Of a stretch of DNA of 43,643 nucleotides, positions 35,639-43,365 are shown one piece after another (position 1 is the stretch's first letter; every line of letters begins with the position of its first letter). The DNA is from Ruminococcus sp. (GTDB lineage Bacteria; Bacillota; Clostridia; Oscillospirales; Ruminococcaceae). A program made the translations under genes and the position numbers. The stretch is from NCBI GenBank assembly GCA_015066875.1, contig SVNM01000014.1, positions 1 to 43,643 of the forward strand, given 5' to 3'. The notes below the pieces were generated by a model. The model did no database searches. It worked only from the letters and a program-made list of their open reading frames with translations, and had not been told where the DNA came from.

Positions 35639-35980
35639 TTATTTGGCTTCTTTTCTTTGAGCCTGCGCCTCCAGAAGTTCTGCGATGAGATACTCGACCT
35701 TACCCTTATCCCGTTCTGATAGGCAGTGCCAGCTATGAAGCAGATTCTGTTCATCTTCGCGGAGTGATTGTTCATCTCTGTGTTTTTGACGGCCAGCCAG
35801 ATAATCAAGGCTCACCCCGTAATATTCCGCAAGCTGAATTGCTCTCATAAACGGGAGTTCACGTTCTCCTTTTTCGTATTTTCCATAATACTGTGCCGTT
35901 GTTCCTAAAAATTCTGCAACCTCTGTTTGTGTTTTATCAGAGTCCTCTCGTAAATCACGAATTCTCTTGTACCAAGCCAT
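35639..35980 (-). CDS. XRE-family helix-turn-helix regulator
   Basis: A 113-residue DNA-binding protein. The N-terminal HTH (IRDLREDSDKTQTEVAEFLG, TTAQYYGKYEKGERELP) is a Cro/C1-type domain, followed by AEYYGVSLDYLAGR. The last ~45 residues form a charged helical region (LSERDKGKVEYLIAELLEAQ) that probably makes the dimer contact. GGGAG 8 nt before the ATG at 35980 fixes the start. It is divergent from the SPFH operon and the likely local regulator of it; CATATG at 36015-36020, within ATCACATATGAC, is a possible operator half. Confidence 0.88.
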   Translation of the reverse strand: MAWYKRIRDLREDSDKTQTEVAEFLGTTAQYYGKYEKGERELPFMRAIQLAEYYGVSLDYLAGRQKHRDEQSLREDEQNLLHSWHCLSERDKGKVEYLIAELLEAQAQRKEAK

Positions 35981-36029
35981 AAATGACACTCCCTTCTATA
36001 AAGATTTTATCACATATGACTAAAAGGTA

Positions 36030-36058
36030 TTGACATTTCAACCTAAATAGACTATAAT
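36030..36058 (+). promoter_or_regulatory. sigma-A promoter of the SPFH operon
   Basis: TTGACA (36030-36035), a 17-bp spacer and TATAAT (36053-36058). The 5' UTR is about 110 nt; no riboswitch was recognised in it. Confidence 0.87.
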
Positions 36059-36173
36059 ATAGACGAGAACAGCCAGATGTGGTTGCTTCAATGAAATCTT
36101 AAATCTACCATTACCTAATTGTTTTTGTCATTTTTATGCGAAGGACACTTTATTAATACAAAAGGAGAGTATT

Positions 36174-37361
36174 ATGCAAATCGCCAATATCATAAAGTAC
36201 GAGGGTGACAACTCTACTTTTGTTTGGAAACATCCCTGCGAAGATTTTAATACATCAACGCAGCTTATCGTTCACGAATCACAAGAAGCACTGTTCTATA
36301 TGAACGGGCAGGCACTTGACTTATTCGGACCGGGTAGGCACACACTTGAAACGCAAAACATACCATTGCTCAGTAGGTTTTTAAATATTCCTACAGGCGG
36401 TAATACGCCGTTTCATTGTGAAGTTTATTTCATCAATAAAACTGAGCAAATGGCAATACGTTGGGGAACAGACAGCAAGGTACAATATATTGAGCCTACA
36501 TATAAGTTCCCTCTTGCTATAGGTGCAAACGGCGAAATGACCTTAGCTGTTAAGGATTCACGAGATTTGCTGATAAATCTTGTTGGAACAGAAACGATGC
36601 TTGACAGACAGCACCTTGTCAATTATTTCAGAGCATTTCTTATGACAAGGGTAAAAACCTATCTTGCTCAGTCAATGCGTAATGAATCTATCAATATTTT
36701 TGAAATTGATGAGCGGCTTGAGGAGTTTTCAAAGGGTATCTATGAAAAACTAAAACCTGATTTTTCTGAATATGGTGTTGATCTGAGAAAGTTCTTTGTG
36801 ACTGGCATTGTTAAGCCTGACGGCAGTGAACAGTATGAGAAATTTAAGGAACTTCATTTCAGACAGTACGCAGATATTGCTGAGGCCAAGCTGAAACAAC
36901 AGGTAGGCATTATTGAGCAGCAAACTGCTGCTCAACGTATGGTGATTCAGTCTCAGGCTATGGCTACAAAGCGTCAGCAGGAAGGCTATACTTATCAGCA
37001 GGAGCGTGGCTTTGATGTTGCTGAGCAAGTCGCTCAGAATGAAGCTGTAGGGCAGTTTACCAATCTCGGCGTAGGACTTGGCACTATGGCAGGGGTTGGC
37101 GGTGCTGTCGGAGGAGTTGTCGGAACAGCAATCAATGGCGCAGTAGCCGGTATAGGCAGTCAACCGCCCACACCATCTATTACTTCTGTCAAGTGCTTCT
37201 GTGATAACTGCGGAACCGAACTAGAGGTAGGCGCACTATTCTGCGATAAATGCGGAGCAAAGCAAGAAGCTCCTCCGCTTAACAAATGCCCCCAGTGTAG
37301 CTTTGATTTTACTCGTCCGGGAAAATTCTGTCCGAAGTGCGGATTTAAAAGGGAGGTATAG
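36174..37361 (+). CDS. SPFH-domain protein with C-terminal double zinc ribbon (YdjI-like)
   Basis: A 395-residue protein. The SPFH/Band-7-like region spans about 20-240, opening with LIVHESQEALFYMNGQALDL and GPGRHTLET. A Gln/Ala-rich helix (~245-285), a Gly-rich hydrophobic stretch (~295-330) and two zinc ribbons (CDNCGTELEVGALFCDKCG and CPQCSFDFTRPGKFCPKCG) follow. The layout matches B. subtilis YdjI-type flotillin-like proteins that assemble on the membrane under stress. AAAGGAG precedes the ATG. It leads a tight four-gene operon, with a 2-nt gap to the next gene. Confidence 0.85.
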   Translation: MQIANIIKYEGDNSTFVWKHPCEDFNTSTQLIVHESQEALFYMNGQALDLFGPGRHTLETQNIPLLSRFLNIPTGGNTPFHCEVYFINKTEQMAIRWGTDSKVQYIEPTYKFPLAIGANGEMTLAVKDSRDLLINLVGTETMLDRQHLVNYFRAFLMTRVKTYLAQSMRNESINIFEIDERLEEFSKGIYEKLKPDFSEYGVDLRKFFVTGIVKPDGSEQYEKFKELHFRQYADIAEAKLKQQVGIIEQQTAAQRMVIQSQAMATKRQQEGYTYQQERGFDVAEQVAQNEAVGQFTNLGVGLGTMAGVGGAVGGVVGTAINGAVAGIGSQPPTPSITSVKCFCDNCGTELEVGALFCDKCGAKQEAPPLNKCPQCSFDFTRPGKFCPKCGFKREV

Positions 37362-37363
37362 AC

Positions 37364-38029
37364 ATGAAGAATAAAACTCCCTATGTTGTAATTGGAATCT
37401 TATTTATCCTGTTTAATGTGATTGCCTTTGCAATACCGACAACAAAGACTTCTGCTTTTTGGATAGGCTATGTTTTTACGGTAATTGCATTTGCTGTTAT
37501 GGGCTGTGTGTGGTATCTGACAATTGGTAAAAAGCAAGACCTGAAAAGCAAGCTGCTCGGCTTGTCAGTCGCATATATCAGCGCAGTTTATCTTGCGGTA
37601 CAGTTTGTGGCGTTCTTAGTGTTTATGTTCGTATCCTATGCACCGAGTTGGTGTGCAGTGCTTGTGTGCGTGCTGATACTTGGAATATCCGCTGTCTGCA
37701 TGATAACAACCAATGTCGGCACGGAAATGATAACAGCGACCGAAAACAAGGTTGCTGTGAAACGTCAGTTTATTAAGGATTTACAGATCGAGGTTGAAAT
37801 GCTTGCCGAGAGCGAAGCAGACGGCGAGATCAAGCAGAAGCTGACGGAGCTTTCAAAGAAGATCAGGCTCAGCGACCCGATGAGTGATCCTTCACTGTCA
37901 GAGCTTGAAGATGAGTTGTTGTCCAAAGTTAACACAATCGAAAGCAGTAGCGATAAGGCTTCTGCTATCAAGGAAGCAGAGACTTTGCTGCTGAAAAGGA
38001 ATAAGAAAGTCAAAACACTGAAAGGATAG
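37364..38029 (+). CDS. four-span membrane protein with C-terminal coiled coil
   Basis: No family is recognised for this 221-residue protein. Residues 5-125 hold four hydrophobic spans (VVIGILFILFNVIAFAI; FWIGYVFTVIAFAVMG; ISAVYLAVQFVAFLVFMFV; WCAVLVCVLILGISAVCM). Residues ~135-221 are a charged, Leu/Glu/Ser-rich helical tail likely to form a coiled coil facing the cytoplasm. GGAGG lies within the end of the SPFH gene. The position suggests a membrane anchor for the SPFH assembly, in the place YdjH holds in B. subtilis; that is inference. Confidence 0.7.
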   Translation: MKNKTPYVVIGILFILFNVIAFAIPTTKTSAFWIGYVFTVIAFAVMGCVWYLTIGKKQDLKSKLLGLSVAYISAVYLAVQFVAFLVFMFVSYAPSWCAVLVCVLILGISAVCMITTNVGTEMITATENKVAVKRQFIKDLQIEVEMLAESEADGEIKQKLTELSKKIRLSDPMSDPSLSELEDELLSKVNTIESSSDKASAIKEAETLLLKRNKKVKTLKG

Positions 38030-38038
38030 AGAATTATA

Positions 38039-38272
38039 ATGAATAATTTTGAATGGCTTGAAAAAGCCAAAAACAGAATCAATACATTACCAGTGGGCAC
38101 AACATTTGAAGTGAAGGAACTATTTGATAGTATTGAATGGGGAGAGTTGTCTGCTAAAGAAAGGCAAAGCTTTGGGCGATATTTCTCATCAAACTATAAT
38201 GATGGTCAAATCAATAATATTTGTCGTGTAGACGACGGAAGACGCGGACCTAATAAATACATAAAGGAGTAA
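38039..38272 (+). CDS. small protein, DUF1413-like
   Basis: A 77-residue soluble protein. The stretch LPVGTTFEVKELFDSIEWGELSAKERQSFGRYFSSN resembles the DUF1413 pattern (LP-G-F-K-LF--EW-L---ER--LGR-F), a possible winged-helix-like fold, but I am not certain. It lies 9 bp after the membrane gene and 6 bp before the zinc-ribbon gene, so it is co-transcribed. AAAGGA stands 12 nt before the ATG, slightly long. The tight packing argues it is a true gene. Confidence 0.65.
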   Translation: MNNFEWLEKAKNRINTLPVGTTFEVKELFDSIEWGELSAKERQSFGRYFSSNYNDGQINNICRVDDGRRGPNKYIKE

Positions 38273-38278
38273 ATAATT

Positions 38279-39889
38279 ATGAAACAGTTGACTTGTGAGA
38301 TGTGCGGAAGTACAGATTTGCTGAAACAGGACGGAGTGTTTGTGTGTCAGACTTGTGGTACGAAGTATTCTGTTGAAGAAGCTAAAAAGATGATGATCGA
38401 GGGTACGGTAGATGTATCCGGAAGCTCTGTTAAAATCGATAATACAGATTCTATCAACACATATATGTCTATGGCAGAAAATGCATATAATGCAAGTAAC
38501 ACCGCAGAAGCAGAGGCATACTGCAATAGAGTTATTGAAATTGACCCTCAAAATTATGATGCATGGATGCTTAAGGGACAATCGGCTGGCTGGCAATCAT
38601 CGTTAGCTAATATAAGGCTTGGCGAAGCGATAAACTGCTTTCTTAATGCAATTCAATTTGCTCCTGAAGAACCGCAGCCTATTAAACTTGATCTTATGGG
38701 TACAGAAGTCGATGCAACGGTTGATATTCGCAAAAGGTTAATTGACAAAGCAACCGAAGAAATCAAAAATATATCTGTCGCACTTGTTAAACTTCAGGGA
38801 GATAGATTTGCGAAATGGCCTGATGTAGACGAAGGAAACGGTTTGTTAAATGTAGTAAATGCGATTTGTCAACCAGTACTTATTTATATGAAAGCCGTTC
38901 TTACTCCAGTTGATATTATGCCCGCTATTGCAACTGCAATAAACAACTCAGTTATGAATGCATGGAATAATATTGTTGTACCTGAATATATAAATGATGA
39001 TGATACCGGACATCCAAGTGATTATGCCTTTAGCAAGTTTCTTGAACGCGCTGGTCACTGTGAGTCTTTGTTAGAATACGCCATTGGCTTATCTGATGAT
39101 GACGATGAATCTGATATTATACGGTATAAGAACTTAATAGGTATTCACGAACGTTGTATTTCAAGCTGTTCGTGGGATTATAAGCATGAAACATACGCAG
39201 CGAGCTATAGTCTTTGGGACGGTTCACCTAATTATGCAACAAAAAAGGTTTGGTATAAAAACAAGACTCTTACAGAGTCTGCTATAGCAATCAGACGAGC
39301 TTCTATTTCTCAATATAGGTCTAAGATTACACAGTATGAGGCTAATGTAAGGGCTAAAAAGCAGCGTGAAGCAGAGGAAAAAAGGAGACAACAGGAAGAA
39401 GAGCGCCGTAGAAAGGAACAGGAACAGCGTGAGCGAAACCAAGCTTATTGGGCAGAACACGCTGAAGAAAAGCAACAACTCGAAGCCGAGCGTGATACCT
39501 TGCAAACACAGCTAAAACAGCTTCAAGAGCAAGTTACTCCTTGTGACCGTGAGATAGAAACCTGGAAAAGGAAGCGTGAAGCGGACACACCAGCTCGTAT
39601 GGAGAAGGCAAGGGTTTTGGAGCAGATTTCAGCTCTCCATCAGCAGCAAAGCAGTTTAGGTCTGTTCAAGGGCAAAGAGAAGAAAGCGTTGCAAGCCCAG
39701 ATTGATAATCTCAATTCTCGCCTCCCTGTTATCAATGAGTCTATAGAAGCTGAGCAAAAAGAGCAAGTCAAGATGTGCAATGGAAAAATAAGAGAAATCG
39801 AACAGACAATGCTGCCAATCAAGGAACAACTTGCCGCTGTCCGGAAGCGTATCAATGAGATCAATGCAGAACTGACTAAGAACAGATAA
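38279..39889 (+). CDS. TFIIB-type zinc-ribbon protein with TPR-like and coiled-coil regions
   Basis: A 536-residue protein. The N-terminal zinc ribbon CEMCGSTDLLKQDGVFVCQTC is followed by TKYSVEEAKKMM, the form seen in YdjG-type and many gut Firmicute proteins. A TPR-like unit follows at ~63-105 (AYNASNTAEAEAYCNRVIEI, DPQNYDAWMLKG), then a globular region to ~355. A long Glu/Arg/Gln coiled coil (~360-440) and a second helical segment containing SLGLFKGKEKKALQAQI end the protein. AAAGGAG precedes the ATG. It is the last gene of the SPFH operon and is closed by a strong terminator. Confidence 0.8.
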   Translation: MKQLTCEMCGSTDLLKQDGVFVCQTCGTKYSVEEAKKMMIEGTVDVSGSSVKIDNTDSINTYMSMAENAYNASNTAEAEAYCNRVIEIDPQNYDAWMLKGQSAGWQSSLANIRLGEAINCFLNAIQFAPEEPQPIKLDLMGTEVDATVDIRKRLIDKATEEIKNISVALVKLQGDRFAKWPDVDEGNGLLNVVNAICQPVLIYMKAVLTPVDIMPAIATAINNSVMNAWNNIVVPEYINDDDTGHPSDYAFSKFLERAGHCESLLEYAIGLSDDDDESDIIRYKNLIGIHERCISSCSWDYKHETYAASYSLWDGSPNYATKKVWYKNKTLTESAIAIRRASISQYRSKITQYEANVRAKKQREAEEKRRQQEEERRRKEQEQRERNQAYWAEHAEEKQQLEAERDTLQTQLKQLQEQVTPCDREIETWKRKREADTPARMEKARVLEQISALHQQQSSLGLFKGKEKKALQAQIDNLNSRLPVINESIEAEQKEQVKMCNGKIREIEQTMLPIKEQLAAVRKRINEINAELTKNR

Positions 39890-39930
39890 TGCAAAGCTTT
39901 GCGGCAGGTCATCCAAATTAGAATTTACTC

Positions 39931-39973
39931 AGAGCAGTTGTGCTGTAAAAGTGCAACTGCTCTTTCTTTATTC
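39931..39973 (+). terminator. intrinsic terminator of the SPFH operon
   Basis: AGAGCAGTTG pairs with CAACTGCTCT (39931-39963), followed by TTCTTTATT. Confidence 0.87.
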
Positions 39974-40070
39974 CGGTAACGGGGATACAAGAGTAAAACG
40001 ACACATCACTGAACAAAGTTACTGTTAAAATTCATATCACACTATGACAAATCTAATATTCCCCCGAATT

Positions 40071-40106
40071 ACACCGTACAGCTCATTCCGTACGGTGTGA
40101 TTCTTT
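40071..40106 (+). terminator. stem-loop, probable terminator, near the mobile-element edge
   Basis: ACACCGTAC pairs with GTACGGTGT (40071-40098), followed by GATTCTTTA. No gene ends next to it, so its source transcript is unclear. The rest of 39974-40241 shows no gene. Confidence 0.5.
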
Positions 40107-40241
40107 ATGCACACAACACAAATGAGACTGTTCGCAATGATAGTCCGACTATTCACTCCTCCAAACTTTCTGAAAAACACCTCTCAAAACACCTCTTCCA
40201 GTTCCCTATAAGTAGAGGGGCATGATTCTTGTACTGCGGAC

Positions 40242-40270
40242 TTGACAAAATTCGACAGATATGCTATGAT
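40242..40270 (+). promoter_or_regulatory. sigma-A promoter of the hairpin RNA/leader
   Basis: TTGACA (40242-40247), a 17-bp spacer and TATGAT (40265-40270). It faces a very strong stem-loop terminator 60 nt downstream, with no reading frame between. Confidence 0.72.
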
Positions 40271-40276
40271 AATTAT

Positions 40277-40410
40277 GGAAGGGATTATTCCACATATTTC
40301 ATAACACATAATTATTTATATTGAGTCACAAGGCTCGTACATATCATACTTTTCGCTAGGCACAGATTACTGTGTCTGGTTTGGTGTGATATGTACGAGC
40401 CTTTTTGTTT
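40277..40410 (+). ncRNA. candidate ~130-nt structured small RNA or attenuator leader
   Basis: A predicted transcript starting near 40277 ends in a perfect 17-bp stem (AAGGCTCGTACATATCA, 40330-40346, with its complement at 40387-40403) and then TTTTGTTT. The 40-nt loop contains an inner hairpin, AGGCACAG/CTGTGTCT. It could be a free small RNA of the mobile element or a leader whose terminator controls downstream genes. No Rfam family is recognised by eye. Confidence 0.55.
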
Positions 40411-40576
40411 GGCAACTTGAAAACTGAATACCGATACACCAAGTACGTTATTTCTGATGGTGGGGTGGTGAGCCGTTCCAGCCGCATGAGAAATCCGCCA
40501 AGACCTTGAAAGAGTGAGCGAACAAGATACTCTCAGACCTGCACTTAGCAAATGCAGTCGGCGATGAAAGTCAGAA

Positions 40577-40747
40577 ATGGATACTTACGTTCAGCCACAG
40601 TCCGAGCGTGATAAAACCGTCGCAGGCAATGGGAACGTGCAGGAAGTGTTCTGCATCAGACGCTTTATGAGTCCGGTAAGCTGTCGGACGCTTGGTGAAT
40701 CGCCCGAATCAGAACAGCAGCAAGCGGAGGTGGAGTCTGTGCTGTGA
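40577..40747 (+). CDS. possible small protein of the mobile element (56 aa)
   Basis: An open frame from ATG 40577 (MDTYVQPQSERDKTVAGNG) through FCIRRFMSPVSCRTLGE to TGA 40745-40747. The composition looks protein-like, but there is only a weak AAAG site and no recognised family. It lies downstream of the hairpin module at 40330-40410. A remnant of a longer gene or chance cannot be excluded. Confidence 0.33.
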   Translation: MDTYVQPQSERDKTVAGNGNVQEVFCIRRFMSPVSCRTLGESPESEQQQAEVESVL

Positions 40748-40914
40748 TGCGATTGATGTTCGAAGTTCGGGGAGATGATCTGCAAAACATGAATCTCATC
40801 GGGTGACAGTAGTGACGGTAGAATTCTGTGGGTGGAGGTCATAGAGTCTACTGGCACCCGAAATTCTGAGAATGTCGATTCTGCGTTGTTTCAGTGCGAT
40901 GGCAGCAGTGAAAG

Positions 40915-40998
40915 GGGTGACGGTAACTCTCAAAAGGGTGCCGGTAGAACGGCTTCTGGTGACGGTAACTTTGAAATGGGTGACAGTAACTTTATCGA
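40915..40998. repeat. four 21-bp direct repeats (iteron-like)
   Basis: Units start at 40915, 40936, 40957 and 40978, exactly 21 bp apart, with the consensus GGGTGACGGTAACTTTGAAA. The second unit is the most diverged (GGGTGCCGGTAGAACGG). Related GGTGACAGTAG and GTGACGGTAG motifs lie at about 40802-40822. Two overlapping frames (40832-41029 and 40872-41120) read through the array; 21 bp is 7 codons, so both show a 7-residue period and neither can be preferred. Confidence 0.75.
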
Positions 40999-41259
40999 AA
41001 CCACTGCACTTCCCGTCAGCGTTTTGTAAGCGATTTGTGCCATCGGAATTACTGTGGGATAAGTTATCGGAAATCGGCACAGGACGGCACACAGGCGAAC
41101 GTGGGGCGTTTGTGGGCTGATGATGACCGTAGTTGAAATTTGCGAATCAGACAGAGGAATGTGGGACTTCGGGAGAGTTCTCTTTTGAGAGACCGGCAAA
41201 GCAAAGTCAAGTGTTTTTGAAAGAAATTTCTGTCTGAGAAGAAAAAACACCGATGCACG

Positions 41260-41298
41260 ACAAAAAGACCTTTTGAGATTCACGTTTCAAAAGGTCTG
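41260..41298 (-). terminator. intrinsic terminator after the IS110-family recombinase
   Basis: On the minus strand AGACCTTTTGA pairs with TCAAAAGGTCT (41266-41297), followed by TTTTTG. It lies 24 bp after the recombinase stop and probably marks the right-hand part of the insertion sequence. Confidence 0.85.
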
Positions 41299-41320
41299 CA
41301 ACGTTATGAAAATGATGATA

Positions 41321-42607
41321 TTATGCGGATATTGCAACCGCCGAAATGCAGTTTTGCTTCATAATATTCCGATGCTCTTCCGGCGTCCGCAGTTCAAAGG
41401 GTTTGCGGTCACGCATGACAGCAAAGATAATGCCAACCATCTTTCGCATTACCGCACATTCGGCTGTTTTTGCGCTCTTACAGGTGCATTTTTGCTGATA
41501 ATACTCCGCCAGTACGGGGTTAATCATTTTACCGCCTGCGCATCTGTGAATGTTATTGTGTGCGATCATACGCAGCATTTTCCGCACCAGGGGAGAGCCA
41601 CGTTTACTGAGCCTTGTACTCCGACAGCAGGTCGTGCCCGATTGTTTCACCACAGGATCCACACCATAAAAAGCCGCCAGCGCCTTGGCATTTTTGAACA
41701 GATCAAAATCACCTGTTTCCGCAATCAGAACAGCAGCCGTCAGGTCCCCGATTCCCGGAATGGTTGTCAGAAGCATTCTGTTTTCACGAAGGGATTCGTT
41801 TTCCTCCACCAATTGCTCAATCATGAGATCTGTTTCCCTGATGGATTGTTTCAGTGTCCCTACAACTGCGGCAATGCTTCTGATGATTGCACCGTATGCC
41901 TTTGATGTGTCGGTGATTTTGCTTGCATTTTCTGCAGCGGCAACGATCATAGAGGCTTTATTCTCTGACCATGTTTGTCCACGCCGTGTTGCATGCATGA
42001 TCGTCGTTGTGATATCTTCCGGATCTGCACGCAGCACATCCAAAGGCGTTGGATATGCAGATAACACCGCGATAGATGCCTGACCTGAGATCCTGGAAAA
42101 GATTTTGTCGTACCCGGGAAAAATCTGCTCAACACCGGAACGGATCCGAGCTTCGGCAACAACAAGCTGATCACTGAGTTCATAGTGATTGCGGCACAGA
42201 TCACGAAGCTGTTGAATCAATGCATCGGGAACAATGGATGGTCTGATGATCTTCATTCGGTAGAGCAGTGCCAGCTTGTAGGCATCCACTTTATCTGTTT
42301 TCACATTGCGGATGTTAAAGTCTTTGATTGCCTTACTCTGCATCGGGTTAATAAGGATTACCTTGAAGCCATGAGCATTTAAGAATCGCAGCAGGATTTT
42401 GTGATAGTACGCTGTGGATTCCATGATACAGACAGGTTTCATGCCGAATGCTTCTTCTGCAGATGCAAACAGCTTCAGAGCCTTTTCCATGGAAGCAGGG
42501 TGATGATAGATTTTTCCTCTGGAAAACACATCATTCTCCGGAGAAAGGATGCAGAAATCGCTGAATTCCTTACTGACATCGATTCCTACAACAGGGATTG
42601 TATTCAT
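41321..42607 (-). CDS. IS110-family transposase (DEDD recombinase)
   Basis: A 428-residue IS110-family recombinase. The RuvC-like DEDD residues are visible: Asp10 (GIDVSK), Glu63 (IMESTAYYH), and Asp105 with Asp108 (KTDKVDAYKLA). The C-terminal transposase_20 part has TTIPGIGDLTAAVL, FYGVDPVVKQSG with the probable active-site Ser, and RLSKRGSPLVRKML. GGAGG 8 nt before the ATG at 42607 fixes the start. It is intact and lies between the repeat array and the mob genes, opposite in strand to both. IS110 enzymes work with a bridge RNA encoded next to them. Confidence 0.93.
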   Translation of the reverse strand: MNTIPVVGIDVSKEFSDFCILSPENDVFSRGKIYHHPASMEKALKLFASAEEAFGMKPVCIMESTAYYHKILLRFLNAHGFKVILINPMQSKAIKDFNIRNVKTDKVDAYKLALLYRMKIIRPSIVPDALIQQLRDLCRNHYELSDQLVVAEARIRSGVEQIFPGYDKIFSRISGQASIAVLSAYPTPLDVLRADPEDITTTIMHATRRGQTWSENKASMIVAAAENASKITDTSKAYGAIIRSIAAVVGTLKQSIRETDLMIEQLVEENESLRENRMLLTTIPGIGDLTAAVLIAETGDFDLFKNAKALAAFYGVDPVVKQSGTTCCRSTRLSKRGSPLVRKMLRMIAHNNIHRCAGGKMINPVLAEYYQQKCTCKSAKTAECAVMRKMVGIIFAVMRDRKPFELRTPEEHRNIMKQNCISAVAISA

Positions 42608-42806
42608 AAGCAAAACCTCCTGTAACAGAGATGACTCATAGTTCACAAGGAACAACAAGCTGGTGCGTCATACGGGTAGTCAGTCGCCTGAACCCAACCG
42701 GCTAAAACGTAGAAATCCTTGTGAAATGATCGGCACAGTCTATCCATAGAGTAATTCTGATCAACAGATACCCAGCCAGCATCACTTGCATTGTTCTCAT
42801 CTCTTT
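42608..42806 (-). ncRNA. candidate bridge RNA/5' leader of the IS110 element
   Basis: This ~200-nt non-coding stretch directly upstream of the recombinase is where IS110-group elements encode the bridge RNA that pairs with target and donor DNA. A 10-bp inverted repeat (TTCACAAGGA at 42642-42651, TCCTTGTGAA at 42716-42725) encloses 64 nt, showing a folded RNA. Donor and target guide loops were not identified by eye. Confidence 0.5.
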
Positions 42807-42812
42807 TAGATT

Positions 42813-42841
42813 ATTCTAACATTTTGTGCCGGTGGCTGCAA
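42813..42841 (-). promoter_or_regulatory. possible promoter of the IS110 leader and recombinase
   Basis: TTGCAG (42836-42841), a 17-bp spacer and TAGAAT (42813-42818), reading leftward. The -35 box may lie at or outside the element end. Confidence 0.5.
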
Positions 42842-42892
42842 GCGTTGGTATTGCTCATAGGCTCTACCACTATTATTATACCTGCAAGCATC

Positions 42893-42989
42893 GCATTCGG
42901 CAGTCCGCCGAACGCAGCTGGTCGGGAGAACCCGAACCCCTTACGGCGAGCCGCCGTTCCCAATTGTGCCTCCGCATAGTTCCTGCGGA
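42893..42989. other. candidate origin of transfer (hairpin cluster before mobC)
   Basis: Four short inverted repeats occur within 97 bp: TTCGGC-AGTCC-GCCGAA, TCGGG-AGAA-CCCGA, ACGGCG-AGC-CGCCGT, and TCCGCA..TGCGGA. They lie just upstream of mobC and the relaxase gene, the usual position of oriT in mobilizable and conjugative elements. The nick site cannot be placed from sequence alone. Confidence 0.5.
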
Positions 42990-43053
42990 CACATGGTCAG
43001 CGTGTCGGCACGTTGATAGTAACCATAAATCGAAAGTAAAGGAGTGTGATGCC

Positions 43054-43365
43054 ATGAGAAAAAGGAACGTAACCATCACAATCCGCTGCACCGAGGACGA
43101 GCGTCAGCGGATCTACAACAAGGCTCGTCAGCGTGGATTGACGCTGAGCGATTTCGTGCTTCGGTCGGCACTCGGCAAGAAAATCGTCACCGCAGACGGA
43201 CTTGCGGATGTGCTGAAAGAGCAGAAATCCATCGGTCGGAATCTCAATCAGATCGCAATGCTGAGTAACATGGGACGGCTGAAATCGGTGCGGTTGGATG
43301 AGTTGATTGCACAGCATGAACGTGCAACTGCCGCCCTGTGTGAGATTGCAAAGGCGGTGCGCTGA
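43054..43365 (+). CDS. mobC: MobC-like relaxosome accessory protein
   Basis: A 103-residue ribbon-helix-helix-like protein of the plasmid mobilization MobC family. The start MRKRNVTITIRCTEDERQRI gives the DNA-binding strand and helix; LTLSDFVLRSALGKKI, then IGRNLNQIAMLSN follow the family pattern. It would bind oriT and help the relaxase nick. AAAGGAG 9 nt before the ATG at 43054; the open frame upstream covers the hairpin region and is not coding. Its TGA overlaps the relaxase ATG (TGATG). Confidence 0.88.
   Translation: MRKRNVTITIRCTEDERQRIYNKARQRGLTLSDFVLRSALGKKIVTADGLADVLKEQKSIGRNLNQIAMLSNMGRLKSVRLDELIAQHERATAALCEIAKAVR

Noticed and set aside
40915..40998. CRISPR array
   Set aside because: The repeats are 21 bp end to end with no unique spacers and no cas genes in the window.
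40832..41120. Two overlapping frames across the 21-bp repeats as genes
   Set aside because: Both stay open because the repeat unit is a multiple of three; neither has a good ribosome site, so I list only the repeat.
42826..43053. N-terminal extension of the mobC reading frame over the hairpin region
   Set aside because: The ribosome site and family-typical start are at 43054; upstream residues are encoded by inverted repeats and look unlike MobC.
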